Assembly (NCBI GenBank): GCA_021029095.1
Contig: JAJOHG010000064.1
Location: 90,926 to 154,925, forward strand
DNA from: Phellopilus nigrolimitatus
Taxonomy: Eukaryota; Basidiomycota; Agaricomycetes; Hymenochaetales; Hymenochaetaceae
Direction: 5' to 3'
Length of the DNA stretch: 64,000 nt
Shown here: positions 1 to 10,269 of the stretch, piece after piece
Position numbering within the stretch: position 1 is the first letter of the stretch
How the letters are laid out: each line of letters begins with the position of its first letter
Notes under the pieces: generated by a model
What the model saw: the letters and a program-made list of their open reading frames with translations, nothing else
Told to the model about the DNA's origin: nothing
The model's database searches: none
Program-made: the position numbers and the translations under genes

Positions 1-2560
1 AAGGGGTTCGAATCTCGTTTCTATGTTTCTATCGATACAGTACATTGTTATCCCCGTCTTTTGTTGCTCCCGAGACTGACCACCACCTAGCGAGATCGCG
101 AATCATGCAGCAGACGCGTCGCTAGCCGCAATATTCCTCGCCGGAAGAAACCAGACTAAAACAATTACGAGTGTGGGTATATCACTGTGCTCCTTACACA
201 CACTTCCCGCATTCAGAGGCCATGGCGCGTCCACAGCACGACACTCATTGCTTCGTGGGCCTGCGTGCTATGCGGATCCTCTTGTAATACTGGAACATGG
301 ACCGGAAGACGGAAAAGCCACAGATATTCGAGTGATTTGATGAAGTCCCCATTCGTCATCGGGACATATTGAACACGGTACTTGCAGGATCGTCATGAAT
401 ACGCCACTGACGCTCGCCTTCACAGATGCGTGCTGCGAAAGGCATCCGTATACGCAATGCTTTCGTCGCAGTCGGCTCTTCTTTTCATCCTGAAAATTAC
501 GGAGTTAAGCCTGCGGGCCTATTTGGCGTCGTTTCGCAGCTTCTTAAATGAAATCCCAGGCTCGTGTCGCCAGTTTCTCCCAGATAAGGAGCACACAGAG
601 GAACATGCACAATCGCGAAGCGGCTTGGCTGCGCTACGTTTGTTCAGGTAGGTGTGAAAAACGCGCTGTGGGGGAGCCGGAAGAAGCATACGGAGAAGAG
701 CAAGCACGGGCGGCGTGCTGCGTCTTGTTCTTATCCCCATCCTCATTCTTTTTCTTGTATTTTTCGTCTTCTTCACATTGATTACTTGTGTCTGCCACTC
801 ATACCGGACGCGGCTTATGTGGCTTGCCGATTTGTTCGTGCGTATACATCGTGCTTGACGGTTGTTGTTCTCTGTCGCCGGCGTTTTTGTTATCTGCTGG
901 ACGTCAGGCTGCCTGATGGACTCACAACACGGGTCCTATGCATTTTTTGTTACGCGAATACAACGCGTCGCAATCTAGTCGCGTGTTGTGATTACTTGCG
1001 AGGCTACGCTATCGTGATAGTGCTGCTCACTACAGCCTGCGGCAAAGACCGAGCGAAGCTCTCTGGTTCCCTACGTTTCCTATGTTTCCTGCAACCACGG
1101 ATACAGCTTGCAACTACAACCTCGCCTTCTTTGAAAAGTCGCCAATTTCGTTTCAGGACTTGCGCAGACACATTGAGAGCGAGAGCTGGATAGGGCGAGG
1201 CGGTGCGCAGTCATCACTGTGCACGGTGCAGATGGTGGCTGTAGTGCTGCCAAAGCTAGTCCTCGCGATCGCCCTTCGAATCACCTCACTAACCACGCTC
1301 CGCACGCGGCCTCCTGTTTCTGGTCTGGCACCGTTTCCGCGTGACAAGGCCTGAGAGCGATCATGGGTCTGTAATTTAAGGCTTCCCAGGCTAGTCGCGG
1401 ATGGGTGGACAGGGTTTAGAGACAGGGGGATCCGGGAGTCTATTGAAGGTTATTGGTGACGTTCGCGGAAGGATGGGAGGTCTCTGAATTGGATCTGGAG
1501 ATATCCGAGTCGGGGCGCGAAGGACAGATATGATGAGGACGGCGGATAAAGAGACGGGACCGTTGTGTGTTTGCAATGTCTGTTCGAGAGGAACCCGTCG
1601 GGAATGGTTCGGTCAGCGCGGCTGGCTGAGTGTCGCTGAAGCTTTCGGCGGCATCGGTAGGATGTGCGAGCAGATCGGTAGGCAGCTCCGAGTTCTGTCT
1701 CGGACTTGGCTATACAAGGTCCGCTTCGATCAAGATTCAGAAGACGGAGACATTTGCATCCATCAGAAGTCCCGCGCATTTGGAGACTACCGCGATTTAG
1801 AAACGTGTTCGCCGAACTCGCAGCGCTGTGGAATGACTTTGCAGATACATGTACTTTGCATCTGAGGCTGTTCAGGCTGGAGAACAATGCGGGCGGGTGC
1901 GGAGTGTTCTTTTGGCAGGTCTACGGTGTCTCAGGCCCCCTTCTTCGAGTTCGAGTTGAAATTCGAGCCTGTCGGCTGTGAGGAACAATGAGGATGTATG
2001 CAGAAGCGATCAAGGCTCGCGCTGTTCGAAGACTTCGTGTGTCTAACGGATGGCCCAAACGGGTTGCTACTTTGCCCCTTGATGCTCGCATACTTGTCGT
2101 TCGTTTTGCAAAGAGCTCGCTTGCGTTGGTCGCTATGCACGTTACAGCAGACGGCATATGAGAAACAATAATGACAATAATTTTGCTAAATTGCTTTTTA
2201 ATTGTGCGTTGCCCGTGTACGAGACGCGCAGCCGGACACGTGGAGATCTCTTGGAGTATCGGCAGCTCCTTCCAGAAGCGCTGACAGATCTTGTTTTGGC
2301 GTGTTTATCTAATTACTCGTTCCGCGGCCTTCCTCATTTGGAAGGTGTGACTTCCATAAAGGGAGCGGATCTGGGTGTGGGCCAATCACGACGAGCCGCG
2401 ACGCCACACGTATCTGGGCCCTTTTCGACCAACACAGAATCGGAGTTTGAATAAGAGGGGCGCAAACTCAACTCCGAAATGCCATTTTAGACTCTTGCCA
2501 TCACTCACTCTCTTCCCCTTTCCTTGCCGTCGTTCGCAACTCTTTCGTCGTCTCATCGAC
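1..2560. other. No gene recognised; upstream region of the PNRC-motif gene
   Basis: I see open frames up to about 180 codons here on both strands but none has a recognisable domain, and none joins with neighbours through plausible introns into a longer protein. Composition is balanced, with no obvious repeats. The last few hundred bases are probably the promoter and 5' leader of the gene starting at 2561. The first 20 bases contain a TTCGAAT box resembling a tRNA T-arm, but its stem does not pair well. Confidence 0.5.
2382..2386 (+). promoter_or_regulatory. CCAAT box upstream of the PNRC-motif gene
   Basis: A CCAAT element (GGGCCAATCACGA) lies about 175 bp upstream of the ATG at 2561 and is followed by a pyrimidine-rich stretch (2490-2550) typical of fungal transcription start regions. 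Placement is reasonable for a HAP-complex site; there is no direct evidence of function. Confidence 0.35.
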
Positions 2561-3824
2561 ATGCTGCTTGTCCAGCAACCTCAACATCCATCGTCTTTAT
2601 CCTTAATGCCTCCATACAAGCAAATTCATTCTGTTCATCACAGGCGCAATCCGTCAGCGCCAGCCGCAGTCGTCCAGGTGCAGCCAACCAAGACACCCGG
2701 ACTACTCTCGCTTTCCAAGCCGCCAGCGCCCCGCCCCAATGCCAATCTGTCGAATGCGCGGCACCCGACGCCTCGACAGCCAAAGGCGAGACCCCCGCAG
2801 ATCCAGCAGGGGCCGTTGCCGGAAAAGCAACGAGGGAGGGGCAGCCCAGCGAGAGATAAGACGGCGAGGTGTGTACCTGTCCGCAGAAAAAACCGATATG
2901 AGCGCGGAGAGACTGAGTTTCCTCCTCAGAAACCCCTCAAAACCCCGTGCTGGACATGGTGGGCGTGCTCGCCAGGCGTCCCCCTCACCGATTTCGTCGC
3001 CCAAGAAGGCTGCGACAGATGAGACAGTTTCCACTTCCGTCCCCGTTCATCCTAAACCAGTTCCTGTTACGCTGCCGAAGGCCAGCACACCGACTACTCT
3101 TCTTAACCCGTCCGGGCGCCTCGCTAAGCGTCGCAACCGGGCCTCCATTCCCTTCCCTCCCTCGGCATCGGCACCTTCTCTAGCCCCGAAGGACGGGAAG
3201 CGTAGCCAGAGCCCACCAGCTAAAGCGAAGCCTGTTGCTGTTCCCGTCAAAAGCAGCCAGAACAGCTTACCGATCTCGCGCTCAGACCCAGTTCTCTCGC
3301 ATATCCCTCGCAGGAACGAGCGCCGTAACGTCATGGATGTATTCCCGATCTGCGATGACAACGACGACGACTTCGAGCGTCCCTCTACTCCTTCGCCTGT
3401 CGGTCGTAAGGGCGGCCCCGTGACGTGGCAGACGACACTGTCTGACTCGAGCACTGACGAACAGGAGCGGGGTCCACGCACTGCCCCGCTCAGCTCTCAA
3501 TCTGGCATGGCGAGACAGTACTTCCCTTCGCCGGTTCCCTCGCCTGAGCATAGGCGGGCACCTAGCGTCCCTACTGATGCCATGTTTAATCTCTCTTTTG
3601 AGTCTGACAATGATCTCAATCTATCTGACATGAGCGCATTGGTAGGACGCCCCCCGCACCGTCCACGCTTCGACGGCTCTACTCGTTCGTCGAGCACCCC
3701 AATCAAGAAGCCTGGCGTCATGTTCAAGTACGCCAGTTCGATGTTCCAGTGCAGCCCGAGCCCGGAGCACCTGCCGAAGCCGAAGTTCTCTTTGGCTTAC
3801 AATCAGAAGGAATTGGCTGCGTAG
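2561..3824 (+). CDS. PNRC/Edc1-motif protein (putative mRNA decapping activator)
   Basis: Two exons, 2561-2868 and 2930-3824, separated by a 61-nt GTGTGT...CAG intron, give about 400 aa. The protein is mostly low-complexity, rich in Pro, Ser, Lys and Arg. About 25 residues before the C-terminus it has YASSMF followed by SPSPEHLPKPKF. This matches the PNRC/Edc1 motif (Y-A-G/S-x-x-F ... S-P-x-P-x-x-L-P-x-P-x-F), by which human PNRC2 and yeast Edc1 contact Dcp1 and activate Dcp2. An acidic patch (DDNDDDFE) lies mid-protein. The role, stimulation of mRNA decapping, is inferred from the motif alone; the rest of the chain has no recognised domain. The first in-frame Met (MLLVQQ) is taken as start; a second (MPPYKQ) 16 codons later is possible. 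Confidence 0.72.
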
Positions 3825-6279
3825 ATCTTGGATCGATTTCCAAGCTGTGCGCACTGGGTGAGTCATTATCGAAATTGCCTTCTGGGGTGTTTATGCTTAT
3901 TTATATGTTCGTTAGGGTTCCACTTCCTTCCTTACCCTCGCTTCATTCCGTGTCGATCGCGATACATTATTCTTTTTTGAAGACTAACTTATCTCTTTCG
4001 GCGCTTAATCTTGCATGACCTCTAAACCCCTTCCCCACGACACTCGACTTATTACCGGCATATTGGCAAATTCGCTCAGGACACCCGCACGGCTTTCCTT
4101 ACACGCACTCTTTCGGCCGTTCCCGTCATTGGGGACGGCCGTATTGCGTGCGCTCGCACTTGATTTTTTTTCTTGGCCTTTGCAGCATTCATAGCACTTA
4201 CGACGTCACGCCTTCAAGCCTACCTCAAGTTCACGTCAGGCCCATTATCCGATTGTTCAATCTCAAGTGCTTGCATCTCAATTTCAGTATCGGCTCGTCT
4301 CTTTCCATTTATCAATGTGCCAATACCTCGCATCTCTCGCATTGCTGTCATCTCCCCCACCTCGTCCCCTCCTCGGTCTGCAATCAATATAACAACAGCC
4401 CCCTAAATTTCCGTATAACTCGCTATATCTTGCTATCGATCGTGTGGGCCGAGGTGTGGTTGTATGACTCGCTCGAATCGGTATTTATCACACCTTTGCT
4501 CGATGCTGGGCCCCGTTCATTCTCGGAGGCTGAGGATTCCTTCCTCTCTACATTGCCAAGATTCATTGTGGAACACGAATCCTCTCTCGCTCGCCCCTCG
4601 TCTGTGGACTGTCTTGCGGACTCGATATCGACGTGGTCTAGACTTCCTTCCCTCTCCTATCCTATTATTCTATTTTATTTGGTGGTATCGCGCAGTATTG
4701 CTGTATCTTCTGCGCATTGCGCGTTGTATATCATTGTGACCTTCCTCTGGTTTGCTGTCGCTTACTTTTCTCCCGTCCCGACCTTCTTTTCTTCTGTCAC
4801 CTTTCTTCCACCAATCCTTTTATGAGTCTTCTATAGCCCTTTCTTCTTTCATGTTCACGCTCTTAATGGTCCCAAATGTCGGTTGTTCCCTTTTCTTTTT
4901 CCTTCTTTTCTTTCCTCATTTCTCTTGGCGTATCGCTCATGATGCAGTGTATTCTACCAGCTCTGTCCTACCGCTCGTGACATTAATCCATGCGGGTAGG
5001 TACGCGGAGCATTTTCCTCGTTGGACTCTCACGTCTTTCTCCCCTTCTTTACTGCTTTTTGTTTCTATATACCTAGACGCATTGTGCATTAGTGGAGCAT
5101 TTCCCCCTCTTTCTCCGTTTCCAAGTTCAGTTTCTCTGCTTCATTGTATGGTATTACTTCCCTGCATTACCTCACCGCATCGTTACTCTTCGTTGGAATG
5201 GAGAAGAGGTGTCGTTAATGTACGTCTTTCCATACTTTTTTTCCGCGACGTTCGTATACTGACGATTTTTTTACCGCCTGTAGAACTTCATATCTTGGCG
5301 AGAGCGTACTGGCTCACGACTACCGTTCATGCGTCGCGCGCGACTCCTCACCGACTCTGTCGCGCTTCGTCAAACATCTCTCGCCGACTCTTCCATCGCA
5401 CATATACTATGGACTTACATTCATTCATCTGCGACATTCATTCCTTTTTCCCTTGTCCATCTTGCCCTTTCCCGTACACACCAAGGCCCGTACAAACACC
5501 AATTCCGTGGCCATCACTTATCACCCATCAACCCGAGGCATTCTTCCCAATCGGTTTCGACGCACCGTTATCGTATCGAATCAAAGACACCTCATACATT
5601 CTATCCATCCTTCCATCCCCACTCCCACTGCATGACGATGGCGTCGTTTTTTAATTGATGCTCGGTGTCGACCTCTGTTCATTTGGTCTCCCGTGCGTTT
5701 GACTGCCGTCTTTTCGTTCCTGTTTCTCGTCGTCCGACACCCCCTACCTTCCTGTGTCCCCGACTGACACCTTCCAATCCTGTCCCGTGTCACTCGCGTC
5801 TCCCCTTCCAACCTTTCCTGTCTCGCTTCCTCCTCCATCCGCATTCCGTCTCCAAAAATACCGCAATTTCCATGTCGACTTCGTTACATGCTCGTGGTTG
5901 AAGGAGTCGCCGCGGTTAGATTCCCGGTGTGGGTCGAGAAGCTGTCGGTATGGCCCACTATCCAGCTCGAAAAGCCGAAAAGTGCACGCAGGTGTGCACG
6001 TTCGTCGCGCCGTCGGTGATGGAGGAAATTTTTGCAAAGCGGCGGCGGAAAGAAGGGGAGAGAAGTTAATCCTGTTTGTCGTTATTGCCTCTGTGTATTG
6101 CTAGCATGTTATTTGGGTAACACGAAGGTCGTTGAAGTTAGTTCTCGAGTGTGATGTGAGGTTTTGTGGACGTAAGTAAGTGGTGGTAATCGTGATGAGC
6201 GCTTGTACATGTACAGCGGATATACATGATTTTGGAAAAGGAAGCGATCCTCGTCTGATCATTCAGACGTCGACATCCT
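3825..6279 (+). other. Long pyrimidine-rich non-coding stretch downstream of the PNRC gene
   Basis: About 2.4 kb without a recognisable gene. From roughly 4,130 to 5,860 the plus strand is strongly C+T-rich (many TTTTCTTCC, CCCTTCC and TCTCTCC runs), so long frames rich in Ser, Leu, Pro and Phe appear by composition only. The tract starts just after the PNRC-motif stop codon and lies on its sense strand, which suggests a long 3'UTR or downstream non-coding RNA. From about 5,880 the bias fades into the upstream region of the next F-box gene. Confidence 0.5.
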
Positions 6280-8016
6280 GTGACTGATAGTATCGTTGAC
6301 TCGTTGCGATTTCGCCCGATCATTGAAAAGGACAATCCAAAGGACATTTCCATGGTCAACAAATTGTTGGACGTACCAAAGGATATACTTCTTAATGTTC
6401 TATATGTTTGCCGAGTCAAAGATATTCTGGCGATAGAACAAGTGAGTAGTATTGGACATTGTTATCCATTCTCTAGAATCGACCACTGAATCCTATGATC
6501 TATTAGACGTGCTCTCTCCTGCACGATATCGTTGCCACTCGTCATCTCTGGCTGGTACAGCTCCATTCGCTCGAGCAGGCATGTGCCCCCGACCTCCCGT
6601 CTTACATCGATATCGAGGGACTCTCCTACTCTGATCTTCGTGTATTGGTCGTCACGGCCGTCCGCGGATATGAAACATGCAAGAAGGGGCTGTTGATAAG
6701 CCCGGAGACGAAAAGGCATACCGTCATGGTTGAGACGCCTCTCAACTCTGTGAATCTGTCGGAGCATGACGATACGTTTACTGCGCAATTGTCGCCTGGA
6801 GGAAATTATATGATACTGGAAAATCGCTCGAGAAGGTATCTGCAGGCTTTCGACGTCAGATCTAGCCGTTGCGTTTGGACATATCCCGAGGCGGGATCAG
6901 ACAACAGTTCGAGGAACAGCATGATAAACGTTGCTTTAGAAGCTTGCACTAGTACCTCTTTGCTGGTCCATGCAGCATCGATGGACTTTGTATCAGGAAC
7001 GCTGTTGGTATATCTCTCTATTATTCTTGGTGATGGTGCTTACCGTCGCATAATTGAAGCACTCTCGAAATCTTCCGGTTTGACTACTCTGAAAGACATG
7101 AGACCCGAGTCCGCAAGATTGCTTTCTTCCAGAGCCAGAGTTCTCGGCATAGGCTCTCAGCACTGCATAACGTTTGCCTAGGTGGAGATTTCGTCGTAGC
7201 TTTCACATCCTCGAATCTCATCAGGGCGGTCATTGTCTGGAATTGGTGTTCAGAACAAATGATGGAAGTCACATTTGTGAGTAAACGATCCCGGATTCTT
7301 TCGGATCGAGCTAACATATGTGTCTACAGGGAAGAAACATTGGTATCAAAGACCTGAAAATCATGCGTGATCATCTGTTCTATGTTCTCTATAACCTCAA
7401 TGGTGGATACATTCTAGGTTCGATATCCCTTCGTCGACTTGAAGGCCTCGCAACATCGTCCGTGGACCTGGCAGATGTAAATACTTGTTCGTTGGAGCTC
7501 AATCCACCAGCGGGTTTCGAGCTCGGCGGAATCTCGCCGGTCGCATTGTGTGGCCTTTTCAAGTCCGACCGCATGAGTGCTATTCGGGCTGCAGTAATCC
7601 TGAGCGTCCTCTCCGAGGGTAACTCAACCGGATATGTTCTCTTCCACATGGCAGACCATTTCGTCTTTGATTTCCAGGACGCCGATGACGGTCCGCACGT
7701 TCAGCTGACTTTGAAGCACCGTTCAAAGCCTGTCGAGCCACACTTCCCCAGAGAAGTCCATATGGTTGGATGCCAGTTCACGACATCCATGACGCGTTCG
7801 GGGCGCGTATTGGTTGAGTTACGGAATCGCGAGGAGGAATCTGGATCGTCCCGACGCGTTACTAGTCTCATTGGACTAGATATGGAAGGGGAACTATATT
7901 ACACTATACTTCCAGACGAGGTTACCAAGGTTACTTTGGAATCCTTCAGTGGCGCTTTGGTCAAGACGGACTTAAGTAGTCATTTGAGGCATGTGGATAT
8001 CTATTACCCCGCCTAG
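6280..8016 (+). CDS. F-box protein
   Basis: Four exons: 6280-6441, 6507-7003, 7060-7276 and 7330-8016, about 520 aa. Residues ~28-70 form an F-box: LLDVPKDILLNVLYVCRVKD, then AIEQTCSLLHDIVATRHLW across the first intron. F-box proteins bind Skp1 in SCF ubiquitin ligases and recruit substrates. The remaining ~450 residues show beta-rich repeats (for example LLVYL, VIVWNW, YVLFHMADHFVF) suggesting a propeller-like substrate module, but I see no named repeat. The second intron needs a GTTGGT donor to keep frame; a donor of the same type is needed in MAK5. Agaricomycetes carry large, fast-evolving families of such genes, so the substrate cannot be predicted. Confidence 0.75.
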
Positions 8017-8313
8017 AAGTGACGGGCTTTGTCCATCCTGACTTCCGCCGTTCGTCACTCATGTACGCGGTTCCTTACATCAACTCCCGTTAAGTTTGAC
8101 TACAAGTATATGACGCTTGGGGCGCATCAAGACCAGAATATATCAACTTATTTTCTAGATAACAAGACATGGTTATTACAGTCCAAGGATCTTGACGACG
8201 ATATACACTAATGAAAGCAATGTTCGACGAGCAATAACGACGCGCGGACGTACGACAGCGAACGGGTTGACAAAACTTGGCAGATATATATCATAAATTT
8301 ATAAGGATAAAAG
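8017..8313. other. Convergent intergenic region between two F-box genes
   Basis: A 297-bp AT-leaning gap between two genes ending toward each other. No feature is recognised; it should contain both 3'UTRs and polyadenylation signals. Confidence 0.5.
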
Positions 8314-9813
8314 TCACACACCATCAGGCATAGCCTCCATGCTGTCTTCGACGGTCAGCGTGAACCTCATCCCCTCGCGATTTTCGAAACGTATGCCCTG
8401 CTCTTCCAGTTGCCGCACCCACTCCTCTATCCAGTCTTTAGATTGGGATGGTCCCAGGCAGCCCAGCGCGCCGAGATCTCGCAAGCGCAGTACTTTCAGT
8501 TTCGGGAAACCGCCCCTGAGCAGCTCTGTGAAGATGGTAGCGACGGGCTTCTGAATGAGAGCCGTAAACACGCGCCGGGGGACATTCACGTGGTTCTCGT
8601 GAGGCGGGAAAAGGGCGATGCGCTCAAGGCGTGCATGAGCGAGTGGTAGCTGTGTTGGCTGGAGCGGATTGAAGACCAACGAGCGCAAGTCCGGACAGAG
8701 CGCGAGTATCGTGCGCAGAGCGCGGTTCTGCGCGACGGCAATACTGTCTGCAAGTGTGAATACGTTTTTTGGCGTTAGGTTAGACGTATGTAGGCGCTGG
8801 ATACGCGAGCCGTAGATGGAAAGAAAGCGCTCAGTCGGCGTATCAGGAATCAGGATATTCATGGGAGTAATCGAGAGCGAATGGAGCAATGGAAGTTGCA
8901 GGTCGTCATGATCTATAGGTAAGGTTGTCGGATATGAGGGTGGGTTTCTCAGAGGCATAAGGAATGTAAGCAGTTCGTCCCAATATGGGATTGACGCTCC
9001 AAAGGGCGTCGGAAAAGGTCCAAGACGCAGCTCGCGCAGATATCGCAAAAAGCATGGCTTCTCATAGATAGGCGGACTTTCGGCCTGAGTACGGTTGAAG
9101 GACATGAAAAGGAGCGATAGCGAACGAAGGTGCAGAGTCATGTACAAGAGAACTCGTAAATCCTCCCATCGTGGACTCTCGCTTGCTGCCCATTCGAGGC
9201 GTTGTAGTGAAGCCCCACAATAATTCCCAAGAGCGAGAAGAACATGCCTGTTCGTTGTCTGGCCCAACGGCTTTCCCCATGCATTTTTGTTGATGCAGAT
9301 CTGCAGATTCGGCGTGCAACTCAGCACGCGAATCGTGTCCGCAGAGTGAGCCTTAATCTCTGCGCGGATAAGCTCCGCATCACTGCCAGCTTCGCTCGGA
9401 CATGATCCACGCCTACATTCAATCTCGCGCACCCACCATCCGTAACCACGTTGTTTCGTATCCCGTGCCTTTGACTTTTGGAGGACATCAATAAGCGGGG
9501 CCATATGCTTTCGACAGCACAGAGTAAGTCGCTCATAGGTAAGCCTAATGGCAGCAACTCTCCATGCGCGACAGACGAGCTGGAGTGCGCAAGCATCGCG
9601 TTGACTTGCGCGTTCTTGCACTCGTGTGACGCAGATGCGCGTGCCAGCTTGAAATGGATCAGGGAGCGATACCAGGAGGACTCCAGGAAGACGACAAACG
9701 AAGGCTAGCACATGTTGCCAGATCTCTATGGGAAGTGCAGGGAGCGGTGATGCTGAAAAGGAGATCGCAGGAGGACCGTCGTAGAGATCTTCATCCAGCA
9801 CAATCCACTTCAC
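8314..9813 (-). CDS. F-box protein with LRR-like C-terminus
   Basis: A single uninterrupted frame of 499 aa, unusual for a window where most genes have many introns. The F-box lies near residues 25-95 and is split by an insert: LPALPIEIWQHVLAFVC, then after about 40 residues ALQLVCRAWRVAAIRLTYE. The C-terminal half contains repeated L-x-x-L-x-L segments (LRSLSLLFM, LRELRLGP, LPLLHSLSI, LRSLVFNPL, LKVLRLRDLGAL), as in F-box/LRR receptors of SCF ligases. It converges on the plus-strand F-box gene but is not closely similar to it. The Met at 9813 (MKWIVLDEDL) is the first in frame. Confidence 0.75.
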   Translation of the reverse strand: MKWIVLDEDLYDGPPAISFSASPLPALPIEIWQHVLAFVCRLPGVLLVSLPDPFQAGTRICVTRVQERASQRDACALQLVCRAWRVAAIRLTYERLTLCCRKHMAPLIDVLQKSKARDTKQRGYGWWVREIECRRGSCPSEAGSDAELIRAEIKAHSADTIRVLSCTPNLQICINKNAWGKPLGQTTNRHVLLALGNYCGASLQRLEWAASESPRWEDLRVLLYMTLHLRSLSLLFMSFNRTQAESPPIYEKPCFLRYLRELRLGPFPTPFGASIPYWDELLTFLMPLRNPPSYPTTLPIDHDDLQLPLLHSLSITPMNILIPDTPTERFLSIYGSRIQRLHTSNLTPKNVFTLADSIAVAQNRALRTILALCPDLRSLVFNPLQPTQLPLAHARLERIALFPPHENHVNVPRRVFTALIQKPVATIFTELLRGGFPKLKVLRLRDLGALGCLGPSQSKDWIEEWVRQLEEQGIRFENREGMRFTLTVEDSMEAMPDGV

Positions 9814-10269
9814 TGCGTCGTTAGGCGCCTAGCCTTGCACTTTGAAATCTCTTTGTCTTAGACAGAACGCGACTCAAACACTTCATTCTTCGAATCTTTC
9901 TGCTTCACATTATCGATGAGAATGTTGTTTCACGACTACGAACACTGAAAACGTTTGTATAAAAACATACCTATGGTGCACCTCAAGTACACGTTCCTGG
10001 TGAGCAGAGAGGCAAATACAACGAATTAAATGAGATTATGGCCTTTTCAGCTGTAACGCCGCGAGTTATACTGATGTTCACACCGCACAGCGAGCATGAT
10101 GGTGGTTGCAGTCGCCGACAGCGCAGGTGAGTGTCTGCACGGTCGGCTTTTTCAGAAAGTAACAAATCAGACAATTCCCACGAATACAATATGAATAGAT
10201 TATGCTCTTCGAAGTAGATCTCCGATCCACGCTCAGCACTCAGCCTCCACTTTTTTCCCATACCAAAAC
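9814..10269. other. Divergent intergenic region (F-box gene / MAK5 promoters)
   Basis: A 456-bp region between divergently transcribed genes. It is AT-leaning with a TATAAAAACAT stretch near 9958 and no recognised gene. It probably holds both promoters. Confidence 0.45.

Noticed and set aside
1..25. tRNA T-arm-like sequence GGGGTTCGAATC at the window edge
   Set aside because: The flanking stem pairs poorly and no acceptor stem or T-run terminator follows; the 5' part would be outside the window.
4148..5658. Long plus-strand frames (up to 300 codons) in the pyrimidine-rich tract
   Set aside because: Composition alone (C/T-rich DNA lacks stop codons in these frames) explains them; there is no domain or splice logic.
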